64,000 nucleotides of DNA, taken from NCBI GenBank assembly GCA_943787745.1, contig CALSNJ010000001.1, positions 62,001 through 126,000 on the forward strand, written 5' to 3'. Within the stretch, counting starts at the first letter, position 1. Every line of letters starts with the position of its first letter. This document shows positions 17,246 through 25,830 of the stretch, piece by piece. Under the pieces are notes generated by a model. The model was not told the origin of the DNA and ran no database searches. It worked only from the letters and a program-made list of their open reading frames with translations. A program made the translations under genes and the position numbers. This DNA is from an uncultured Alphaproteobacteria bacterium (GTDB lineage Bacteria; Pseudomonadota; Alphaproteobacteria; UBA6615).

Positions 17246-17793
17246 TGGTCGTCGGATGGGGTTGGAGTTGCGTGCCTTGCGGCCAGAATCAGATCGACAG
17301 GCTTGCTGTCCAGCAGGAAACGCCCGACAGAGCGCCCCTCTATCGTCATGCCACTTTCCTCGAATGCACGAAGCATTCCGGTATTGGTCGACATGGTGCC
17401 GGCATGAATCATGCGTAACGCCCCGACCTGCAGCAGATGGTCAACAACGGCGCACCAGGCTTCGCGTCCCAACCCCTGCCCACGGCTGGGCGCATGCCCG
17501 ATGAGGATGGAGGTTTCCGCGGTGCGATTGGCGGTGTCGAGATAGGCGGTGATGTTGCCAATATGGGTGTGGGGTGTTGCGCGCAGTTCGATGGCCCAGA
17601 AATAATGTCCGCCGGCGCGCAGTCCCTCGATATGGCTGCGGCAATCCTCAAGGCTATGTTTGCGGTGGCGTAGCTCGCTGAAACGGACGGTTTCAGGATC
17701 GTTCAGCCAGCCGACATATTGTGTTGTCAGATGGTCATCCGAGAACGGGCGCAAGGTGGTTCGTGTCGTTGTGATTGTCGGCGTCGAGGTCAT
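17242..17793 (-). CDS. GNAT-family N-acetyltransferase (RimJ/RimL type)
   Basis: 183 residues. The GNAT core is visible: TLRPFSDDHLTTQYVGWLNDPE at the start, YFWAIEL, THIGNITAYLD, AETSILIGHAPSRGQGLGREAW (the acetyl-CoA R/Q-x-x-G-x-G/A loop), and IHAGTMSTNTGMLRAFEESGM. RimJ/RimL-like enzymes in flagellar or O-antigen clusters acetylate 4-amino sugars (PseH, LegH). It could be the LegH-type step or act on another amino sugar. Both ends overlap neighbours as ATGA. Confidence 0.8.
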   Translation of the reverse strand: MTSTPTITTTRTTLRPFSDDHLTTQYVGWLNDPETVRFSELRHRKHSLEDCRSHIEGLRAGGHYFWAIELRATPHTHIGNITAYLDTANRTAETSILIGHAPSRGQGLGREAWCAVVDHLLQVGALRMIHAGTMSTNTGMLRAFEESGMTIEGRSVGRFLLDSKPVDLILAARHATPTPSDDQ

Positions 17794-18896
17794 GCGGCCT
17801 GTGCCATTTTGGTCAACGCGTCACAGATGCGGTCGAGCGCTGATTCTGCGCCGGCGTGGGGTGTTTTCGTCTCTGTTGTGCGCGTCACCATGGGCGGCAG
17901 GGTGTTGCGCAGTGTTTGCCGGTTTTCCGCCAGCGCAATGTCTCCCGATGCCAGTGATGGCAGCCAGTCCCGTTCGATGGGGTGAGGCAGAACAGAAAGC
18001 ACGGGGCGGCCCATGGTGTGGGCTTCTTCAAGGGGCGCGCTCGACATGCCGACCACGAGGTCGGCGGCCCAGAGCAATCCCAACGGATCGCCGCCGGCAC
18101 TGAGCTGGTCAATCTCGTTTGTATAAGCTTCGAATTCTTCGGCCTGATTTTTCGGGTGCAGGCGCAGGATGAACCATGGTGCCGGGTCGATCCCGCGAAG
18201 TGCATCGAGAACTTCTTCGAGGATGCGCGCGCATCGTGGCGCGGTGCCGTCCCGGCCATGGAAGTTCAGATTCTTCTCCCAGTTTTCTGCTTCCGGATTC
18301 ACCACGTATCCGATTTCCGCGATGAACACGACGATGGGCGCGTCTTGCGGCGCCTCGGGTGCAACAAGGCTGCGGACCTTGTCCCGGCCTTCTTGCGCAA
18401 GTGATTGGGCGACATCACGGACACGATCAAGATGCGGGTTTCCCGATACAATAATATGGGAGTCCCGGAACCCGAGCGCGGCAAAGGCCTGCCGCGTGTT
18501 CTTATCGGGGACAAACAGCCAGTCCGGTGCGTGTGCGAGCGGGTCCGAACTCCGGCCACGGTAGCGATGTTCGGCGTTGGCCTCCTGGTCGACGAAACTC
18601 GCGCTGGGGATGCCTGCCTGTTTGGCGGCATCGATCAGAGCGAGACCGCGGCTGGCGAGGTTTTCCGATGTGCCGACCACGACAAGCTGCGGTCTGCGGG
18701 TGTTGATCAGGTCACGCGCTGTGGCACTGGGATCCAGAATTGTGGCTTTGACACCGCGTGCCTCAAAATAGGTGGCGAGGCCGGATTCGCAGAACAGGGC
18801 GAAAGATGGCCCCTGACGGGTGAGCGCCGGGATCAGCGGAACCACCCAGTTGGCGGCACCGGGGTCTTCAACATAGATCAGCAAGTCTTCGTTCAC
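17790..18896 (-). CDS. Putative GT-B-fold transferase, family unknown
   Basis: 368 residues. The N-terminus LLIYVEDPGAANWVVPLIPAL is followed by QLVVVGTSENL, ASFVDQEANAEHRY and DWLFVPDKNTRQAFAALGF. The second half has VVFIAEIGYVV, FILRLHPKNQAEEFE and AADLVVGMSSAPLEEAHTMGRPVLS. The layout (HPK after a Rossmann strand, then a GMSSxPLEEA loop) is that of GT-B or 2-epimerase-like transferases. I cannot name the family. It could transfer a CMP-nonulosonate, because no recognised sialyl- or pseudaminyltransferase is present in the island. Confidence 0.55.
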   Translation of the reverse strand: MNEDLLIYVEDPGAANWVVPLIPALTRQGPSFALFCESGLATYFEARGVKATILDPSATARDLINTRRPQLVVVGTSENLASRGLALIDAAKQAGIPSASFVDQEANAEHRYRGRSSDPLAHAPDWLFVPDKNTRQAFAALGFRDSHIIVSGNPHLDRVRDVAQSLAQEGRDKVRSLVAPEAPQDAPIVVFIAEIGYVVNPEAENWEKNLNFHGRDGTAPRCARILEEVLDALRGIDPAPWFILRLHPKNQAEEFEAYTNEIDQLSAGGDPLGLLWAADLVVGMSSAPLEEAHTMGRPVLSVLPHPIERDWLPSLASGDIALAENRQTLRNTLPPMVTRTTETKTPHAGAESALDRICDALTKMAQAA

Positions 18897-19897
18897 AGGC
18901 TGATCACTGCGCCGCTGCTTGCTGATTGCCGGATCGCGGCAATCACCTGCGCCGTCGCGAGCGCTGATTCTCCGGTGCTGACAGGTGCGCGCCCGGACGT
19001 GATGGCATCTGCAAGGTCGTCGTAAATGTCCCGAAACGCGGAACCGATGCTGCTTGTTTCGAAGTCACCCGCATCGCTGGTGATTTCATGCTCTCCTGAC
19101 ATGGCACGATTGTCGCTGCGCGGATACCGCGCGATGCGCAAACCTTCCTGAAGGATTGCCATGCGTCCGGTGGTGCCCCAGATATCGAGGGCGTTCTCCC
19201 GATAATTTTCAAAGGCCAGTGGTTGTCCCATCACCGCGATCCCGGACTGAAGACGCAGGACAAAGGGCACATTGATATCGTCGTCCAGAGGGCCTTCGCG
19301 ATAGCCATTCAATCCGGCGGGCACCTGCACGGCCGCGATTTCGCCAAGCAGCATTCGTGTCAGATCAACCATATGGGTCGCGTTGTTGGAAAGGCCGTTG
19401 CCATAGACAAGGAAGGCGCCCTGCACATCTCCCACGGAGTCTTCGAGGCCACCCGCGGCGAGGGCGCGATGGCTTTGGTCGGCGCGGCGCGGAAAATTCA
19501 CCTGCACGACAATGCCCCGGCTCTGGCAGGTGTCCAGAAAGGACTGCGCCTCTTCCGGCGTGGCACCGAGCGGCTTTTCGACAATCACTGCGCGCAGGGC
19601 CGGAAGTGCATCAATGATTGCTTTCCGGCTGCCCGGGGGTGTGGCGAGAATGGCAACTTCGATGGTCTCGGCGCCTGGAAACTCGGTGCCCGTCCCGTGG
19701 GCTTGCAGGCCATGTTGAGAAGCAACGGCGGCGGCTGCTTCGGCGTTGGTGTCGATTGCCGCCACCCAGTCAAAGCCGGGGTGATCGGCCAGTACCTGAT
19801 TGTGTGAGGCGTAGGGATAGTACCGGGCCATGACCGGGTCTGCACCATAGCCGACGCCGACGTTCCCACACCCGAAGAGCGCTGTGGCGAGCGTCAT
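18893..19897 (-). CDS. Gfo/Idh/MocA-family oxidoreductase 1
   Basis: 334 residues from the ATG at 19897 (ATGA overlap with the upstream cytidylyltransferase stop). NAD(P) fold ATALFGCGNVGVGYG, then VEVAILATPPGSRKAII, AVIVEKPLGATPEEA and a C-terminal domain with SNNATHMVDLTRMLLGE. The EKPLG motif (catalytic lysine) is intact. These enzymes oxidise or reduce sugars or nucleotide sugars. Because pseI and a DegT aminotransferase are close by, it may make the precursor for, or modify, a nonulosonate. No specific substrate is assigned. Confidence 0.78.
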   Translation of the reverse strand: MTLATALFGCGNVGVGYGADPVMARYYPYASHNQVLADHPGFDWVAAIDTNAEAAAAVASQHGLQAHGTGTEFPGAETIEVAILATPPGSRKAIIDALPALRAVIVEKPLGATPEEAQSFLDTCQSRGIVVQVNFPRRADQSHRALAAGGLEDSVGDVQGAFLVYGNGLSNNATHMVDLTRMLLGEIAAVQVPAGLNGYREGPLDDDINVPFVLRLQSGIAVMGQPLAFENYRENALDIWGTTGRMAILQEGLRIARYPRSDNRAMSGEHEITSDAGDFETSSIGSAFRDIYDDLADAITSGRAPVSTGESALATAQVIAAIRQSASSGAVISL

Positions 19898-20649
19898 CGG
19901 GGCGCCTTCTCCTCGCAATCGGCATTGATCGTCAGAATGTCCGGGCGCGCATTCAGCAGCTTTGCGAGGACGTCGAGTCCGAAGACCGCACCGTGCCGCG
20001 GCACAAGTTCCGCCAGTACGGTTTCGATGAACTGATGATCCTCGACATAGTCGAGTTGAAGACGTGCCCCGGGAATGCGCCAGGCTTGCGGGGCGATCAG
20101 GTTGATCACGTTGTAGTCCGGGGATTCATAGAAATGCAGGGAGACGTGTTCCCGCACCGCGGGGTCATTGATATTGGCGGCCACGTCTTCGAGCAGCTTT
20201 CGCGGGAAGACCTGTACGTCGGCACCGAGCGGAAATGTCTGCACCTTCCCGCAGTTGGATACGACATCACAGTCATTGGCGAGGAAGGTTTCGATCCCGA
20301 GCGAAATCACATCCGGGCAGATCAGGGTGCAATCACCGGTGACCTCGACAACGATGTCACCGCCGGCCTGCTGTTGTGCGCCGACCACGCGTCCCAGAAC
20401 ATCCTCTTCACTGCCGCGATGACAGGCAACGCCATTCGCTTCGGCCCAGGCCGCCAGTTCGGCATCGCCGGGAGAGGTCGTAGTGGCGAGAATGATGTCG
20501 TCGAGTTGCGGGACCGCGCGCAAGCGCTCGACCAGCCATGCCAGCGCCGGGCGGCCATGGGTGTCCATCAGGACCTTCCCGGGCAGGCGCGAAGATCCCA
20601 TCCGCGCCTCGATGCTGGCCACGATTCTGGCACCCGAGTCAGTCGGCAT
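19894..20649 (-). CDS. SpsF/PseF-like cytidylyltransferase
   Basis: 251 residues from the ATG at 20649, overlapping the aminotransferase stop by 11 nt. The N-terminus VASIEARMGSSRLPGKVLMD is the CTP-binding signature of the SpsF branch, followed by DDIILATTTSPGD, GDIVVEVTGDCTLICPDVI and YVEDHQFIETVL. SpsF-like proteins activate sugar acids, including Pse (PseF), or serve in spore and surface glycans. A second SpsF-like domain occurs in the fusion protein at 25.8-27.9 kb, so two acids or two steps may be served. Confidence 0.8.
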   Translation of the reverse strand: MPTDSGARIVASIEARMGSSRLPGKVLMDTHGRPALAWLVERLRAVPQLDDIILATTTSPGDAELAAWAEANGVACHRGSEEDVLGRVVGAQQQAGGDIVVEVTGDCTLICPDVISLGIETFLANDCDVVSNCGKVQTFPLGADVQVFPRKLLEDVAANINDPAVREHVSLHFYESPDYNVINLIAPQAWRIPGARLQLDYVEDHQFIETVLAELVPRHGAVFGLDVLAKLLNARPDILTINADCEEKAPR

Positions 20650-21934
20650 GGAGTGCGCCCGTGGCCTCGGCATCACGCAGGGCGGTTCGGTGTTCGACAA
20701 CCTTGTGGACGGCATCGACCATCTGCTGTTGCTGACCGGATGTGGGGTCCCAGGCGCAGACTTCGTAGACCAGCGCTTCGGTGTCATGCAGGCGCTCGGT
20801 GACGGGGCACAGACCTTCCGCATAGTCCGGCCCGCTGTTGCCGAAGGGGAATCCGTTTTTGCCAATGGCCTGACGTTCACGGAACATTGGCAACCGGTAT
20901 AGCGGCGCAACATAGCCCTCGAAGGACGGAAACCCTTCTGCGGCCAGGGCGCGCTGCATCGTGCGGCGCGAGACTCCGAGGGTTTCGGCGTCGAGACGGA
21001 GGGTCCAGAGATAGAATGCGTGATCGCAGTCTTTGCGTTCATGGGGAATGGCGATGCCGGTGGTGCCGGCAATGCCCTTGCTGAGCGCGCGCGCAATTTC
21101 GATCCGACCATTGATGATCGAATCCGCCCGCGCGATCTGGGCCCGGGCGATGGCGGCCGTGGTTTCGGTCATGCGCAGATTGTAGCCAAAGGTATTGGCC
21201 AGATTGATTTCGCCTTCGACACCGGCCACGTTTTCGCCGTGGTTCCGGATCATCTGAAGCCGGGCGGCAAGGTCATCGTCTTCTGTGGTGCAGATCCCGC
21301 CTTCGCCGCACTGGAGATGCTTGTGCACATTCAGGCTGAACACGCCGATATGCCCGATGGTGCCCGCATAGCGACCGTGCTCGCGCGCCAGCGGCCCCTG
21401 CGCATTGTCTTCGACAAGATAGAGGCCCTTTGAATCCGCCAGCGCACGCAGGGCGATCAGTTCGGCCGGGTGCCCAAACAGGTTTACGGCGATAATGGCG
21501 CGGGTCTGCGGTGTGATCGCCGCGGCGACCTTTTCGGGATCAAGGCAGTAGGTGGCATCTTCCACATCGACAAAGACCGGGACGCCACCATAGGCGATCG
21601 GGGCCACCGCCGTTGCAGACATGGTCCAGGCCGGGACGATGACCTCGTCTCCCGGCGCGATACCGATGGCACCCATGGCCGCGACCAGCCCGGAGGTTGC
21701 CGAATTGACCGACACAGCATGGCGGCATTCAAAGAGTTCGCACCATTCGTCTTCGAGCGCCCGAACGGCCGGGCCACCCAGAAACTCCTTGCCGGGTGAT
21801 CCGTAGAATCCCGAGAGAAGGCCATTGTCCAGCACGTCGAGGACGGCTTTCTTTTCGTCGTCGCCGATCGTGTTGAAAATTGGAAGCGGGTCGGCAACGG
21901 TGGGTGCGCCACCAAGGATCGCGAGCTTGCTCAT
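20639..21934 (-). CDS. DegT/DnrJ/EryC1/StrS-family sugar aminotransferase
   Basis: 431 residues. PLP-dependent fold with SVNSATSGLVAAMGAIG, DEVIVPAWTMSATA, IAVNLFGHPAEL, LVEDNAQGPLA, and the Schiff-base lysine K205 in FSLNVHKHLQCGEGG. The distal part has EGFPSFEGYVAPLYRLPMF. It differs clearly from the two other DegT enzymes in the window (PseC and LegC), so a third amination step exists. Its own substrate is unknown. It overlaps pseI (ATGA) and the SpsF-like gene (11 nt). Confidence 0.84.
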   Translation of the reverse strand: MSKLAILGGAPTVADPLPIFNTIGDDEKKAVLDVLDNGLLSGFYGSPGKEFLGGPAVRALEDEWCELFECRHAVSVNSATSGLVAAMGAIGIAPGDEVIVPAWTMSATAVAPIAYGGVPVFVDVEDATYCLDPEKVAAAITPQTRAIIAVNLFGHPAELIALRALADSKGLYLVEDNAQGPLAREHGRYAGTIGHIGVFSLNVHKHLQCGEGGICTTEDDDLAARLQMIRNHGENVAGVEGEINLANTFGYNLRMTETTAAIARAQIARADSIINGRIEIARALSKGIAGTTGIAIPHERKDCDHAFYLWTLRLDAETLGVSRRTMQRALAAEGFPSFEGYVAPLYRLPMFRERQAIGKNGFPFGNSGPDYAEGLCPVTERLHDTEALVYEVCAWDPTSGQQQQMVDAVHKVVEHRTALRDAEATGALHAD

Positions 21935-22998
21935 AATGTCGTCTTCACCATATCCAGGGATAATGCGCTACCTCGGGAGATGTCGCGGGTGGCGACCTGT
22001 CCGAGAATTGAAGGAAGATGTTTCGGCTCCAGTCCAAAGCCGGGCCGGATTGAGCGCAGGTTCTCCGTGGAGAAAGTCTCGCCAGCCTTGATGTCAGCGA
22101 CCACATAAAGTGAGCGCCGGAAGATCGTGTTGTCTTTCTCGCTCGATTTGAGTGTGTAGTCCACAGAGCCAAGTGCCTCGAAGGCGGCGCGGGTCGCCGT
22201 ACAGAGTTCGGCCAGCTCTTCGGGTTCCAGTGAGAAGGCGGCATCCGGGCCACCATCAGACCGGCGCAATGTGACGTGCTTCTCGATAATCCGCGCGCCC
22301 AGCGCGATCGCCGCGACGGAAACAGCGGTCCCGGGCGTGTGATCCGACAATCCCGGGAGCACATCAAACCTGTCCGCGAGGTCGGGGATGACCCGCAAAT
22401 TGCTGTCGGCAACAGGGGCGGGATATCCGCTCACACAGTGAAGCAGGGCCAAATTCTCTGCGCCGGCCGCGCGGGCGGCGGCAACGGCTTCACCAATTTC
22501 GTCCTGGTTGGCCATACCCGTCGAAATGATCATCGGTTTCCCGGTCTGGGCCACACGCGCGATCAAAGGCAGGTCGATAGCTTCAAAGGAAGCGATCTTG
22601 TAGGCGGGCGCGTCCAGGGATTCGAGCAGATCAACTGCCGTTGAATCAAAGGGGGCACTGAACACCGTCAGGCCGATCTTCCGGCCATGGTCGAAAAGCT
22701 TCTCATGCCATGCCCACGGCGTGTGGGCTTCACCATAGAGTCCATAAAGTGTCTTGCCGGCCCACAGGCCACCATCGATGCGAAACTCGTCCCCGTCGTG
22801 ATCAATGGTGATCGTATCTGCGGTGTATGTCTGCATCTTCAGGGCATCGGCGCCGGCCGCTTTGGCCGCATCCATGATCGCGAACGCGCGTGTGATATCG
22901 CCGTTGTGATTGCCCGACATTTCCGCAATCACATAGGGCGGTGCGTCTGGCCCGATTTTTCGACCGTCGATTTCAAAACTGTGCAGGGTGTTGCTCAT
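21931..22998 (-). CDS. pseI: Pseudaminic acid synthase
   Basis: 355 residues. Characteristic PseI blocks are YVIAEMSGNHNGDITRA, DALKMQTYTADTIT, TVFSAPFDSTAVDLL, PAYKIASFEAIDLPLI, PMIISTGMA, LLHCVSGYPAPVADSNL and AFSLEPEELAEL. The C-terminal SAF domain is about residues 290-350 (IKAGETFSTENLRSIRPGFGL). The enzyme condenses phosphoenolpyruvate with 2,4-diacetamido-2,4,6-trideoxy-altrose, the product of PseG, which is encoded two genes upstream. ATGA overlaps join it to both neighbours. Confidence 0.93.
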   Translation of the reverse strand: MSNTLHSFEIDGRKIGPDAPPYVIAEMSGNHNGDITRAFAIMDAAKAAGADALKMQTYTADTITIDHDGDEFRIDGGLWAGKTLYGLYGEAHTPWAWHEKLFDHGRKIGLTVFSAPFDSTAVDLLESLDAPAYKIASFEAIDLPLIARVAQTGKPMIISTGMANQDEIGEAVAAARAAGAENLALLHCVSGYPAPVADSNLRVIPDLADRFDVLPGLSDHTPGTAVSVAAIALGARIIEKHVTLRRSDGGPDAAFSLEPEELAELCTATRAAFEALGSVDYTLKSSEKDNTIFRRSLYVVADIKAGETFSTENLRSIRPGFGLEPKHLPSILGQVATRDISRGSALSLDMVKTTL

Positions 22999-23579
22999 CT
23001 CTCGATGTCCTGATGTGCAAGGCGCGCGACCTCGGCGACCGGTGTCTCCCAGCCCAGCGGCAATTTCGCCATCAGGTCGTCCTTGTCCCGGGCGCGATGG
23101 TGGGAACCTTCACCTTGTTGTTTGATCCGGGGCGCCGTGCCCGCTCGAATCGACGGCCATGTATCCCGAAACAGTTCGATCATGCGTCGCTGTAGTCGGT
23201 CATAGCTGGAGGCGAGTGTGTCGCCCTCCTGGAACGGGATTTCCTGTTGCGCGATAAGGTCGCCGGTGTCGATGCCCGCGTCGATGTAATGGATCGAGAC
23301 GCCGCCGGGTGTGCCGTTATGGGCTGCCCAGAAGTTTGGGTCAGCGCCCCGGTTCCAGGGCAGCATGGACACGTGGAGATTGATCAGCCGGTTTTGCCAC
23401 GCGTCGAGAACGTCGCCGCGAATCAGGTGTCGGTAGCCATAGCTCACAGCAAGACCGAACGCACTTGGCTCCGGGCTTGTCTCGGTGATCGGCATTTCAC
23501 AGACGACAGAATCATCACCAGATGACGCCAGAATCTGGTTCAGGCTTTCCGGATAGGGAGACAGGACAAGAACTTTCAT
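22995..23579 (-). CDS. Formyltransferase-like protein
   Basis: 194 residues. The Met-tRNA/sugar formyltransferase core is recognisable: LAVSYGYRHLI, INLHVSMLPWNRGADPNFWA (the catalytic N-x-H-x-S-x-LP-x-x-RG segment), GVSIHYIDAGIDTGDLI and QQEIPF. The asparagine and histidine are present and the distal aspartate lies in DTGD. Such small formyltransferases attach formyl groups to 4-amino sugars using N10-formyl-tetrahydrofolate. Set between pseG and pseI, N-formylation of a Pse precursor is a reasonable inference. Confidence 0.78.
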   Translation of the reverse strand: MKVLVLSPYPESLNQILASSGDDSVVCEMPITETSPEPSAFGLAVSYGYRHLIRGDVLDAWQNRLINLHVSMLPWNRGADPNFWAAHNGTPGGVSIHYIDAGIDTGDLIAQQEIPFQEGDTLASSYDRLQRRMIELFRDTWPSIRAGTAPRIKQQGEGSHHRARDKDDLMAKLPLGWETPVAEVARLAHQDIER

Positions 23580-23590
23580 TGGGTGCGACG

Positions 23591-24619
23591 TCAGACCTGA
23601 GACCGCGAAGCTTCGCCGGCCTCGATGATCGGGAGCAGGGTGTTGATCACCCGTTCTGCTCCCGCGCCATCACAAACATCTGCTGCGATCTTGCTCATCT
23701 GTTGCCACGCTTCGGAATCGTCACGAAGTCGCTGTACCGCGCGGGAAACAGATTGTGCCGTGGTCTCCCGGACCAGTTCGACCGCGCCGATCTGTGACAG
23801 TGCTGACGCGATGTCGCGCTGGTTGTCTGCCGTGATGACGGCAACCGTCGGGAGGCCCAGACAGCAGCGCTCCCATGACGTCACGCCGCAGGCGCCAATC
23901 GCCAAATCTGCTGCAATCATTCGCGCTGGCATATTATGAGCCTGCCGGGTCATCTGCATGTCGAAGGGATAGTCATTATCCATATCAGAAAACTCGCCGA
24001 TGACGCTGACACGCCCGGTAAATCCCGACTGCGCCAGACCGTCCAGAAGTACAGCCATGATGCCGGACTGATCTGTTGCGCCGACGCTGATCAGAATTTC
24101 GTCAACCGACAGGGTTTGCGCGCGCCGGGCCAGTGCTTGAGGTCGCCGCTCTGCAAATTCCGGCCGCAGCAAGGCGTAGTCTGTGCCGGTCAGACAAAGA
24201 GTGTTCTCCGGAAGCAGGTCGCGATACGCGTCTGCGTCGCGCCCCAGAGTCATGTCCACCAGCAGGTCCGCGTCATGCGGGCGATCGACCAGATCATCAA
24301 TCACCATGATGTATTGCGCCCAGCCCCGACACGCCGATTCAAGAGCAGCATCCCTCTGGTAATGATCCACGATCAGAAGGTTGACACCTCCGGGAAAAAG
24401 CGCGCGAAGCTCTTCGGCCTCGTGTGCCGGGTCGCCCGAGACAATTTTAACCGATTGCTCTGCGAGGTCTTCGACGAGTTCCTCGCTGCTCTCGATTGTG
24501 GCGAATGCAATATCCCACCCCGCATCCTGCAGGCGCTGGGCCAGCGTCAGGCAACGGCGGATATGTCCCGAACCAATGGCCCGGGCCGCGTCGGCACGCA
24601 CAATTGCCCGCCGTGTCAT
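23591..24619 (-). CDS. pseG: UDP-2,4-diacetamido-trideoxy-altrose hydrolase
   Basis: 342 residues from the ATG at 24619, which overlaps pseC's stop as ATGA. PseG hallmarks are AIVRADAARAIGSGHIRRCLTLAQ at the start (general base His in GSGHIRRC), LLIVDHYQRD, MVIDDLVDRPHDADLLVD, ILISVGATDQSG and AIGACGVTSWERCCLGLP. The enzyme strips UDP to release the free hexose used by PseI. A gap of 11 nt separates it from the formyltransferase gene. Confidence 0.93.
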   Translation of the reverse strand: MTRRAIVRADAARAIGSGHIRRCLTLAQRLQDAGWDIAFATIESSEELVEDLAEQSVKIVSGDPAHEAEELRALFPGGVNLLIVDHYQRDAALESACRGWAQYIMVIDDLVDRPHDADLLVDMTLGRDADAYRDLLPENTLCLTGTDYALLRPEFAERRPQALARRAQTLSVDEILISVGATDQSGIMAVLLDGLAQSGFTGRVSVIGEFSDMDNDYPFDMQMTRQAHNMPARMIAADLAIGACGVTSWERCCLGLPTVAVITADNQRDIASALSQIGAVELVRETTAQSVSRAVQRLRDDSEAWQQMSKIAADVCDGAGAERVINTLLPIIEAGEASRSQV

Positions 24620-25830
24620 GTGAGGTTGCAAACCTTTGCGATAGTGTCGACCACCCGATCCACATCACCGATTGTCATCTCATAGAACAGGGGCAGGCTG
24701 AGTGTTCGCGCGTAATAGCTTTCGGCACCCGGCAATCCCAGATCGGGTGAGAGCGCTCGATAGTAGGGCTGGCGATGCACCGGGATGTAGTGAACCTGTG
24801 TGCCGATGCCTTCCGCGCGCAGCGCCGCCATGATCTTGCCGCGGGGTTTTCCGATCTCTGCGAAATCGATCAGGACCGGGCACAGATGCCAGGCTGTCCC
24901 CGGTGTGGCGTCGGCCGCGGGAAATTTCACGATGGGCGTGAGTGGTGCGAGCCGGTCCTTGTAGTGCTGCATCAGTTGATGCCGTTGCGCAACGAATCGG
25001 TCGAGCTTGCCGAGTTGGGTGCGTCCCAGCGCACAGGCCAGATCGGGCACCCGGTAGTTGAAGCCGGGTGACGGCATTTCATAGTACCAGGGGTTGGTCT
25101 CTCCCTCGGTCATGGCGAGATCGTTCTGGGTAAACCCTTCGGTATTTCGGACGATGCCGTGGTCTCGCATCCGACGCGCCGTTGTGGCGATTGCGTCGTC
25201 ATTGGTGGTCACAAAGCCACCCTCGCCCATGGCGGCGATTTTTACCGGATGCAGCGAGAAGGTTGCGGCATCGCCAAGCGCGCAATCTCCCACGTTCTGC
25301 TCGGCACCATCGGTACCGGCATAGGTGCCGCCAAGCGCGTGGCAGGCATCCTCAATGATCTGCAATCCGTGATCCTGCGCGATGGCATTCAATCCGACCA
25401 TGTCGCAGACCCGTCCGGCCAAATGAACGGGCATCGCCGCCCGGACATGGAGTTTTCCTGCGCGCGCCAGGGCATCCGACAGTGTCTCGGGCGTCATCAG
25501 CCCTGTGTCTGGATCGACATCGGCAAAGATCACCGTTGCCCCGGTGTGCACGACAACATTGGCTGTTGCCACAAAGGTCACGGCAGGCACGATCGCGGCG
25601 TCACCCGGGCCAAGGCCGAGACCCATCACGGCGAGGTGCAATGCGGCAGTTCCGCTGTTGCAGGCGATGGCGTGGCGGGCGCCGGTGTGTTGGGCGGCGG
25701 CATCCTCGAAGGCGGCGACTTCCGGACCCGTGGTGAGGAAATCGCTGCGCAGCACCGCGCTGACGGCGGCGATGTCATCGTCGTCGATACTCTGTCGTCC
25801 ATAAGGAAGGAATGGGGTGTTGTCGGTCAT
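24616..25830 (-). CDS. pseC: UDP-4-amino-4,6-dideoxy-L-AltNAc transaminase
   Basis: 404 residues, DegT fold. The start reads PFLPYGRQSIDDDDI, typical of PseC. Further motifs are LTTGPEVAAFE, CNSGTAALHLAVMGLG, VPAVTFVATANVV, IEDACHALGGTY, and the PLP lysine K197 in FSLHPVKIAAMGEGG. The enzyme aminates the 4-keto product of PseB using glutamate. It is coupled by ATGA overlaps to the fusion gene upstream and pseG downstream. Confidence 0.93.
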   Translation of the reverse strand: MTDNTPFLPYGRQSIDDDDIAAVSAVLRSDFLTTGPEVAAFEDAAAQHTGARHAIACNSGTAALHLAVMGLGLGPGDAAIVPAVTFVATANVVVHTGATVIFADVDPDTGLMTPETLSDALARAGKLHVRAAMPVHLAGRVCDMVGLNAIAQDHGLQIIEDACHALGGTYAGTDGAEQNVGDCALGDAATFSLHPVKIAAMGEGGFVTTNDDAIATTARRMRDHGIVRNTEGFTQNDLAMTEGETNPWYYEMPSPGFNYRVPDLACALGRTQLGKLDRFVAQRHQLMQHYKDRLAPLTPIVKFPAADATPGTAWHLCPVLIDFAEIGKPRGKIMAALRAEGIGTQVHYIPVHRQPYYRALSPDLGLPGAESYYARTLSLPLFYEMTIGDVDRVVDTIAKVCNLT

